Shown: piece by piece, positions 56,401 to 64,000 of the stretch
Layout: every line of letters starts with the position of its first letter
Numbering within the stretch: position 1 is the first letter of the stretch
Source: Dendrolimus kikuchii
Lineage: Eukaryota; Arthropoda; Insecta; Lepidoptera; Lasiocampidae
Assembly: GCA_019925095.2 (NCBI GenBank)
Contig: CM034389.1
Coordinates: forward strand, 17,409,435-17,473,434
Length of the DNA: 64,000 nt
Direction of reading: 5' to 3'
Translations under genes and position numbers: made by a program
Notes under the pieces: generated by a model
What the model was told of the DNA's origin: nothing
Database searches by the model: none
What the model saw: the letters and a program-made list of their open reading frames with translations, nothing else

Positions 56401-58262
56401 CTTTTATTTTTTTGATGCGCAGGGGAATCCATTTCGTACGATGCTGAGTCCCTCTAACTGTGGGGGTGGAACTGTCCTTCGGCAATAAGCGCCGCGCAGC
56501 GTGTACGAAGACTGGTGAAGACGTTCCCAACTACTTCGCTAAACCTAAACCTGCCTCCCGCGTTTGATGATGAGCGAAGCTACACCCATGTTCAACCTTG
56601 CAATAAGCGTAGGTCGCCCCGGGATGCAGAGCGACATACTTCACCAACAGAGACCAGACCCGACGCATCCTCACAAATGCGCAGACTCCTGCGATGGAAT
56701 CATGGGAGGTGATTTAGGCGCATATTCATGTCTCCGGAGGCCAGTCCTACAACTGCGTCCGGGGAGGGCATGCGCAACTCTCTCCCTCTCTCTCGGCGGC
56801 TTCCTTGCGGGACATTACTGCCTTGCAGAAGGAAGAGACCGCCAACCAACAATCTTCGCCATGGAGACGTCGTCGCATGGCCTCAAACAGTGCCCTCAGC
56901 GAATCGATCGGCCCTACGATGGCCTCGAGCTCGAACCTCTGAGGTTGCCATGTAGCGCATTCCACTAGCGTGTGAAACGCAATGTCTAGCGCGCCGCACT
57001 CGTGGCAATGAAGGGAAAGCAGACACCCCACGATCTAATACAGATACTTATCGAAGCAGTCATGCCCGGTAAGTATCTGCGTCATCCTAAAGGTCAGAGC
57101 CCCGCGTTTCTGCGTGAGCCATCGCTGAAGGTAGAGACGAATAGCCTCCACTGTATCAGTGTCGGCCTCAGGAGATTCTAAATCTCTTTGCCAAGTTTGG
57201 ATCATGGTCTCGGTTTCCCGCGTCCTGACCGCCTCAATCTCTGCCCGGCAATAAACCAAACCTCTAGCGCGGGCATCCTGTCGGAAGCGTTGCACCTTGG
57301 CAAGGACGTCCGCCTGCAGTTCCTAGGGCGGATCTCCCGCCAGAAGTGTCGCCGCCGTTCATGACACCGTACGATACTCCTGAATGGCCCTCACCGCCAG
57401 GATCCGGTAGTTCTTTTCAGCAGTCCTGTTATGTCGATGAAGTGCGTGATTCCACACAGGTGGACCGTACAATAAATACCATACTCTGAAGGATACCGGA
57501 ATATAGCCGCCAAGCCGTCCCGCCGGGTCGCCACACTTTGGGAAGAAGTATGGCGAGGGCGCCCGCGGTCTTAACCGACTTTGGAGCAAGCTATTCAAAA
57601 TTCTTGAACAGACATTTCTCATCAAGAACGAGCCCCATATTTTTCTATCTGGGGCTTAACAAAAAGGGAAACCCCTTGAACTATCGCGCACAAGTCCGTA
57701 GGTGGATTCCGAAAACGCCTATGGTAAGTGAGAGCCTCCGTTTTCGTGGGGGAGACCCTCAAGCCCAACTTACCGATACGTTGGACCACGGTCGACAACC
57801 CGGCGTCGGCGATATCCAAGGATTCCGCGTATGACGCGGCACACGCCGTGAATAGGGTGTCATCCGCGAAGCAAATTAACCCTATGCCGGACATGACTGG
57901 TTCCCAAAGGAGCTAGTTGTAACCAACGTTCCACAATATCGGCCCGTGTACCGATCCTTGTTCCATGTCCAATCTGGCCACCCTCCCAAAGGATGTATCT
58001 GTCTTGGAGGTACACGCCCAACAGCCTCGTGAGGAACGGGGGAACTGCGTGTGACAGGAGTCCCGCCCTGATCGTCTCATAAGGGAGGCTCTTAAAGGCA
58101 TTCGCTTCTTATCGCTATCCTTTGCTTGAATTACTTCGTCCATGACTGTACGGACTGCGTCGAAGCCGTCTACAGTGGAGAGCCCCCGCCGAAAACCAAA
58201 CTGCGTCTCAGCGAGCCTCGGCGCCACCGTGTTTGGATGCTTAACAAGGCGTTCACAGCTCC
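56400..58262 (-). pseudogene. Decayed R1-like LINE (reverse transcriptase remnants)
   Basis: Minus-strand pieces in changing frames follow the order of the intact R1-like LINE at 60.7-62.3 kb: ETQFGFRRGLSTVDGFDAVR (58227 down), CFADDTLFTA (57894-57622), PPVWNHA ... YRILAVRAI (57625-57359), TLTFR-like RGALTFRMTQILTGHDCF (57295-57035) and ASSFC-like SSFCKAVMSRKEAAERE (57031-56747). At least four frame breaks are needed to join them. It is 5'-truncated, GC-rich, and its 3' end on the left meets TTTTATTTTTTT at about 56402, a probable poly(A) tail. It splits a family F repeat. Confidence 0.85.
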
Positions 58263-58410
58263 CTGCCTCATGCCTAATCCCTCTATCTTATCGTAAACGT
58301 TGGCAACACGTTGGTTTCGCCCTAGTGTTGCAAATGTCTATAGGCGACGGTAACCACTTTCCATGATTCGGGCCGTCTGCCTATTTGCCAGCTTCCCGAT
58401 AAAACGATTT
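58262..58410 (+). repeat. Family F, right half, split by a LINE
   Basis: TGCCTAATCCCTCTATCTTA, GTTGGTTTCGCCCTAGTGTT, CTATAGGCGACGGTAACCAC and CTATTTGCCAGCTTCCCG; continues the copy begun at 56235. Confidence 0.7.
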
Positions 58411-58744
58411 AAAAAAAAACAAGACCACTGTTATCTTATTGTTGCCTACTTAAAGCGCAGAGATGAATTCCCGAGTTCGACTTCCGGTAAGATAGATCTC
58501 AGGAACGAGTTTTTATGTTCTTTTACGATGGTTTTTCAAGATCGACTTCAATATGATTTTTAAAACACAGGCTCGAGGCCTACTATAGCATATGACTTGC
58601 TTAGCTAGTTTGAAAATTATGTTTAACAAGAGTTTACCCCGCCAACCTCCTGTGCGTGCCTCTTGTTTAAAGACGTTCACAGGATACATTGTACTAAATT
58701 TTTATGTTACTGCTCTTTGCTTCGGAAGATTCACTTCATTTTAT

Positions 58745-59290
58745 ATCGCAAACCATCCTATCTCCCGGATGAAAAGTATCTATGCCAATTTTCGGTATTA
58801 AAACTACATAATTAATTATGTACACCAAAATTACCAAATCTAACACATCGACCACACAGACCACATCGACCACACTGACTACATCGGCCAAATCGACCAC
58901 ATCGACCAAAATGACGAAAATGGCAAATCACAAAATAAAAACCTATCATACTTTCTGGGATAATCTTTACATAAATCTATCCCCAAACTTATCCCATTAT
59001 CCGGGATGAAAAGTATCCCTTGTACACCCTCGGTATTAAAATGACATTATTATATACCGAATTTCAGCCAAATCGGTCCAGTAGCTTTTTCATAAAAGCA
59101 TAACAAACAGAGAAATAAATATATTTTTATCCCGGAAACTATCCCATTTTTCGGGATAAAAAGTACTGTATGTTGATCCTCGGCATCGAAAATATATATA
59201 TAATTCAGTCAAATTGGTCCAGTAGTTTTTCTGTGAAAACGGGACAGACAGACATACAGAGTTACTTTCGTATTTATAATATTAATAAGG
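58745..59290 (+). repeat. Family E-like repeat with CATCGACCA tandem array
   Basis: Repeated GGGATGAAAAGTA units, AATCGGTCCAGTAGCTTTTT and ATTGGTCCAGTAGTTTTTCT, ending TTTATAATATTAATAAGG. Inside, 58844-58925 is a tandem 9-12 bp array of CACATCGACCA. It lies downstream of the RagC/D 3' end. Confidence 0.55.
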
Positions 59291-59497
59291 ATTTGCGAAT
59301 ATACAACGTGTATTTAATGTATGCAGTATATATGTATACTATGTTGATGACCTTTGATTTATAATAAAACTTCTTTTAGATATGTATTTTTTTATGAATT
59401 ATCTGTAATATTAATGTTATATTATACATATTTAAAGAAAGCTTAACTATATAAAAAGCGAGTTGTGCTATCTAGTTGCAGCTATGGTATTGATTCA

Positions 59498-59655
59498 TCA
59501 GAACTCGCTTTCTGTGGAACCTACAGCACTGTTTGCCATAGGCTCTGGAGTACCGGACAAAGCTTTATTGGTGAGTGCGTTTTGACATTTGTTGCGAAGT
59601 TCAAACACCTGGGTTATAGCATCACGGAAGCAGAGGAAGTTATAATCTATTACAC
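59498..59655 (-). CDS. RagC: RagC/D GTPase, last exon and stop
   Basis: Acceptor is a long polypyrimidine tract ending CAG|GTGTAATAG at 59656/59655. It completes the split glycine and encodes VIDYNFLCFRDAITQVFE, the conserved DYNF(H/L)CFRKAI element of RagC, then a polar tail ending STESEF with TGA at 59500-59498. The length of 158 nt fits the phase left by the penultimate exon 3.7 kb away. A possible poly(A) signal ATTAAA lies at 59318-59313 on the minus strand. Confidence 0.93.
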
Positions 59656-60138
59656 CTGAAAAAAAAAACATAAATCGTTATATCAGTATTATTCATTTTT
59701 CAGTTTGCGACAGCGGTAGGCAATTGAACTAAGTCACTATGGTCTTGTCTAATGTAAAATTGTAATGTATACATTTTTGTTATTGTAATGTGTAATGTAT
59801 AAAGCATGTGACAATTTGTCTGCATTAAAAGAGAAATAAAGACTTATGGAAACCTCGAGAACTATAGGTTCTGTTTCAGTGCTCTTTTTTACTGGATAAT
59901 TATAATTCCAAGTATTCTTCTTCCTTGCTTCTAGTAAATATATTTATTTCGTGTATCTCGGAAATGGCTCTAATATTTAGATGAAATTTTATATTTAGGT
60001 AAGCTTTCACTTTTACAGTCTTATTCATATTGAGTTACAACTCAATATAAGTTAATATGAATAAGACTGTTACAGTTTATATATAATAATTATAGTAGTT
60101 TATATATAATAAATATAATAATAATAGTTTATATATAA

Positions 60139-60396
60139 TTGTCCCTACCCTTGTAGATAAGCTTGAAAAGATAGGAATACGCGATAAAGCTCTGGATTTA
60201 TTTAAAAATTACCTTTGTATATATAGTTCAGACACTTATATCAATTTTGGGGTCCCGCAGGGGAGCATCTTAGGACCAACACTGTTTCTCATATATATTA
60301 ACAATTTGTGCAACCTTAACATTAATAATGCTAAAATTTTTAGTTATGCAGATGATACTGCTGTCGTATTTTCTAATACATCATGGAATCATGTTT
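60139..60396 (+). pseudogene. Jockey-like LINE reverse transcriptase fragment (left part)
   Basis: The plus strand reads VPTLVDKLEKIGIRDKALDLF, then FGVPQGSILGPTLFLIYIN and SYADDTAVVF, a clear LINE reverse transcriptase palm. It stops at the poly(T) of the inserted R1-like LINE. Its 5' side is cut near 60139 at AT-rich DNA. Confidence 0.88.
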
Positions 60397-62314
60397 GTTT
60401 TTTTTTTTTTTACAAGGGGAAATCCGTTTGCGGACCCCCCGCCGGGGAGACTTCGGCGGGGGAGTGTGGGACTCGCCGGCTAGAGGAGCCGGAATACCCA
60501 CTAAAACCCCTTGGTGCCACCTGACGCCATGAGCCGGGGTCACGGGATATGCGTGAGCTTTTCTTCCGCGACCCCGGCTGGCGTGGGCCCACCCCAGCAC
60601 TGGGGCAGGCCTCTCCGTACTCATAATTGAGGGGCGCGCGCGGGCACTGACGCGCCCCCTACTCGGCGGCCTTAGATGCGGGTGACGGCCTTATAGCCTC
60701 CCCTGACCGTCACCCGCGCCGCGCGTTCATGGCGGCCGGAGGTCCGTATTCCTCCGGCGCCGAGACCGGTTATTGCGGCGGGAGAGGAGCGCGGCTGCTC
60801 GCTCTCTCTCCCGCTCCGCCGCCTCCTTTGCGGACATGACTGCCTCGCAAAAGGAGGCGACGGCGTCCCATTCAGGTTGGCCCCCGACCATGGCCTGGAC
60901 CACGGCCGGGAGCGACAGGTCTGGTCCGATGTTTGCGCCGAGGACACGGCGCTCCCCATCCCAGGCTGGACACTCCTGCAGAGTGTGCAACGCCGTGTCC
61001 TCGACGCTGGCAATGCAGTGCTGGCACCCTGACGACGACTCACGCCCTATCCGACACAGGTACCGGCCGAAGCAGCCGTGCCCGGTCAGTACCTGCGTCT
61101 GGCGGAACGTCAGGGTGCCGTGCCTCCGGTCAATCCATTGTGGCAGGACGGGCCTTACTGCCTCTATGGTCCTATGACCGGCGCTGGGGTGCGCAAGTCG
61201 GTTCCGCCATCCCACCATGAGATCCTGCCGGAACTCCGCCCTTTTAGCCTCGATTTCCCGAGGCGCAGGACGGAAGTCCCGACTGAGGGCGTCCTTGCGC
61301 CAATCGTACACGGCCGCAAGGACGCGCGCCTCTAGGTCCCATGGTGGGGATCCGGCTAGGAGGGAGGCCGCCTCGAAGGAGATCGTACGATACCCCCTTA
61401 TAGCCCTGACGGCCAGCACGCGCTGCGGACGTCGCAGCAACGCGGCGTTCTTGGCCGTCAGGGACTCCGCCCATATCGGGGCCCCGTATAGGGCCATGGA
61501 TCGTACGACCCCCTCATAGAGTTTTCGGCACGGCGCGCCGGGCCCCCCCACATTGGGGACGAGCCGTGATAGGGCGCCGGCTGCCCCCATGAGCCTGGGG
61601 GCCAGTCGCTTGAAGTGTGCCGAAAACTCCCATCGGCTGTCGAGGACGAGTCCGAGATATTTCATCGTCGTCCCGACGCCGATGGTGGTGCCTCCCACTG
61701 TGATACTCAAGCCCGGAGGTGGCTTGTTCCGAGGCCCGTGGAACACCACAGCCTCGGACTTGTGGAAGGCCACCTCCAGACCGAGTCGCCGGATCCTATC
61801 GATTACGTGCGCAACCCCAGCAGTGGCCAGTAGGCCCGCCTGCCGGTGGGTCCGTCCACGGGCCGCAACCAACGTGTCATCGGCGTAACACGTGATGCTG
61901 ACACCGTGGAGGACCGCACCGCGTATGGTCCAATCGTATGCGATGTTCCACAGGAGCGGGCCCAGCACCGACCCCTGCGGAACACCGCACGTCATTTCTC
62001 GCCGACCCCAGCTGGCTAGCTGACCCGGGTATACGACGGCCCTCACCGAGAGGTAGTCACCGATGACTCTGCGGAGGTAGGTCGGCACCCCGTGGTAGCG
62101 GAGTGCCTCCTTGATGCAGCTCCAGGGCAGGGAGTTGAAGGCGTTGGCGATGTCGAGAGACACCGCCAACAGCACCCCGCCCTGGGAGATCGCTTCCTCC
62201 GCCTGGCTCTTTACACGGCGTATGGCGTCCACAGTGGAGCGCCCCTGGCGGAAACCGAACTGGTTCTCCGCCAGATCCGGCCCTTCTTCTCCGAGGTGCC
62301 GGACGAGACGGTTC
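60397..62314 (-). mobile_element. R1-clade-like LINE, 5'-truncated, inserted in another LINE
   Basis: A GC-rich block (far above the AT-rich flanks) with a sharp edge at about 62314 and a poly(A) tail on the minus strand (T run at 60397-60412). It carries the C-terminal two thirds of a LINE ORF2 plus about 310 bp of 3' UTR. R1-type elements normally insert at fixed sites; this copy lies in the middle of a Jockey-like element within the last RagC/D intron. No target duplication is visible. Confidence 0.9.
60727..62314 (-). CDS. Reverse transcriptase of R1-like LINE (partial, frame intact)
   Basis: The frame is open from the truncation (FGFRQGRSTVDAIRRVK) to the stop TGA near 60727, more than 500 residues. 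Motifs are DIANAFNSLPW, CGVPQGSVLGPLLWNI, CYADDTLVA with the catalytic aspartates, and MKYLGLVLD. Near the C-terminus a zinc-binding CQHC...H...C motif precedes an arginine-rich tail. The apparent start at 62232 is a GTG inside the gene, not a real start. The endonuclease and most of the fingers domain are missing, so it is not autonomous. The lack of stops suggests a young copy. Confidence 0.92.
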
Positions 62315-62650
62315 TATATGTATTGAATGTTATTTTAAAAACTCATAAAAACTTTTCATTGTATGAAAGCGTTGATAAAGGAAGAAGGAAAGGGATATCT
62401 ATAAAAACAACTAGGGTTAATACTTCATTTGCTAATCAGCAATATAAAATGCATTCCATACATATATTTAATCAAATTAATAAAGTATTACAATTCAGTA
62501 ATTTGAAATATTATGACTGTAAGGAAATTGTTACAAATTGGCTACTATTGAAAACATATAAAGAGTGTGAAGAATTATTAGTGTATATTATATAGTATTC
62601 TTACTTTATATAACATAAACACAAACACTTAGTCTCATACATCTACACAC

Positions 62651-62686
<36 letters not shown>

Positions 62687-62870
62687 TCTTACATACATTC
62701 ATACACACAGATATAGGTATACAACACATAAAAATTATTTGTAAAATGGTTTATTGTAATAAAAGTTATGTTTAATGTTTAAGTGAATTGAGAGCGGGTC
62801 CTTCTGACACAAGTATATATTAATACTTAATAGAAGGTCCCAACCCCAAAAAAATCTTGTATATACTTTT
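62315..62870 (+). pseudogene. Jockey-like LINE 3' end (right part) and 3' UTR
   Basis: Right after the R1-like insert the plus strand reads KTHKNFSLYESVDKGRRKGI, then TTRVNTSFANQQYKMHS and ends in stop TAG at 62593-62595. This is the typical C-terminus of the same LINE type as the fragment at 60139-60396. About 250-300 residues that should lie between the two parts are absent. The 3' UTR includes a (CA)n tract (62650-62684) and an ATT-rich tail near 62880. Confidence 0.8.
62648..62686. repeat. (CA)n microsatellite
   Basis: About 18 CA units with one CG, in the 3' UTR of the Jockey-like LINE. Confidence 0.9.
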
Positions 62871-63070
62871 GGAACAAATAAACATTTATTATTATTATTA
62901 TATTATAATAAATTAATATTTTTTTAAATTGTGCAATTGGAAGATCCCCATCAGGAACAAGTACCTTCGTTAAGGATCGCCTAGAGGAGGCATAACGCGT
63001 TTTCCTTACGTAATGATTTCTGCCAGTTTCCTCGACTGTAAGCCGCGTAAAAGAACTTTGTTCCAAAAGT
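62865..63070. repeat. 206-bp segment with perfect 14-bp inverted ends
   Basis: Ends ACTTTTGGAACAAA and its exact inverse. The left end overlaps the ATT-rich tail region of the Jockey-like LINE, so it may be a MITE or a chance pairing of two element ends. It lies in the last RagC/D intron. Confidence 0.45.
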
Positions 63071-63366
63071 TTTAATTATACCATCATAACGCCATTTCGT
63101 TATTTTTTGTGGTACTTGCATTGTTGCCTATGGATGATAACTTACCGGTATGTCAAAATATGTTGAGACTGCGATATACGCCAATTACAAACTGTTGATA
63201 TGTAATCAGTATGTGATTCATATTTAAATATCTAATCGGAAAAACACGATATTACAAATAAAATAAAAACCTCCGTCGCCCAAATATTATAGACTTATGC
63301 AAAAGAAACTCTTACTCATGAATAAATTATCTACCTTTTTTAACTGATGCAATGAAAGTTCCATAC

Positions 63367-63515
63367 CTTGTTTCTGAAAGTTTTCTTCGCGGAGTATGCA
63401 CACTAGCGCCAAAAATTTATTAACCTCTCGCAGATACAAAACAGTACCATTATTTAACTTGATAAGGCTTGAACTTTGATTATTAAATGTGTTTACTTCA
63501 TTTTCATCAACCATG
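63367..63515 (-). CDS. RagC: RagC/D GTPase, penultimate exon
   Basis: Encodes [18 protein letters not shown] followed by [14 protein letters not shown], which matches the conserved C-terminal roadblock-like region of Rag GTPases C/D. These pair with RagA/B on lysosomes and recruit mTORC1 when amino acids are present. Acceptor TTTTACAG|CATGG, donor AAACAAG|GTATGG, 149 nt, entering with one base to complete a codon and leaving with one base (G). The GTPase domain itself is outside the window to the right. The symbol is a family-level call; C versus D cannot be separated here. Confidence 0.92.
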
Positions 63516-63729
63516 CTGTAAAAGTAAGAATAGTATGATAAGACATAAAAAATACGATGTAAAATAAAAATTACATAAATTGCCATTGGCCCATTTGTTA
63601 TGACCAAAAACCTGAACAATAAGTTGCTTTTAATATGATTTATAGTTCGCGCCAAACTTTGAGGAATCGCAAGAGTCCTAAGGTTAGCTGCAGAAGACTG
63701 CAGAATACATGTGTTTTTCTGATATGTTG

Positions 63730-63896
<167 letters not shown>

Positions 63897-64000
63897 TACC
63901 TTGAATGTATAACAAGATTTATACGTGGATAAACGTTATTTTAAAGAGAGTGATTAAATTAAGATATTTATTTAGAAAAATTGGAATGTTACAGAAATAT

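Noticed and set aside
60773..61888. Plus-strand open frames up to 134 codons across the R1-like LINE
   Set aside because: Shadows of the GC-rich minus-strand reverse transcriptase frame.

Overview
This is a eukaryotic window and almost certainly comes from a moth or butterfly. The background is AT-rich. Introns are long with GT/AG borders, and interspersed repeats fill them: a BEL/Pao LTR element, R1-like and Jockey-like LINEs, a Tc1/mariner copy, tRNA-derived SINEs and several MITE-like families. There are no operons, ribosome binding sites or other prokaryotic signals. Repeat families with no secure name are given letters here (A, B, C, D, E, F, G, H, I and L).

Two host genes can be read, both on the minus strand. 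The first is a complete lipin gene (phosphatidate phosphatase), assembled here from 15 coding exons between 26625 and 544. All exon phases join, giving 995 codons plus stop. The N-LIP domain lies in the first two exons, a polybasic segment in exon 3, the [15 protein letters not shown] core in exon 5, and the C-LIP catalytic domain with DIDGT in exons 9-15. A 5' UTR exon part with its own acceptor sits just upstream of the start codon. The second gene is the 3' end of a RagC/D GTPase (mTORC1 nutrient sensing): the penultimate exon at 63515-63367 and the last exon at 59655-59498, with the rest beyond the right edge. Its last intron (3.7 kb) holds a LINE nested in another LINE.

Layout. 1-26.7 kb: lipin, with introns carrying repeat families A (300 bp), B (up to 500 bp), F, G, I and a long-armed foldback element. 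Intron 1 also holds a 3.08-kb LTR element with identical 184-bp LTRs, 5-bp target duplication and a gag-like gene but no pol. 26.8-45 kb: mostly unique AT-rich DNA with no recognised coding exon, containing two tRNA-derived SINEs, nested B/A/L repeats and weak promoter-like spots. 45.4-46.7 kb: a 1,300-bp Tc1/mariner element with TIRs and a broken transposase. 47-59 kb: repeats, decayed LINE remnants (52.1-52.7 and 56.4-58.3 kb), a hairpin and no recognised host exon. 59.3-64 kb: the RagC/D end.

The host genes are metabolically related only in a broad sense (lipid synthesis and nutrient signalling, both linked to TORC1); nothing in the sequence shows co-regulation. I found no new biochemical system. 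The strongest unusual observations are the gag-only BEL/Pao element with its C-rich leader array, the nested LINEs inside the RagC/D intron, the inverted repeat copies flanking single lipin catalytic exons, and the large hairpins.
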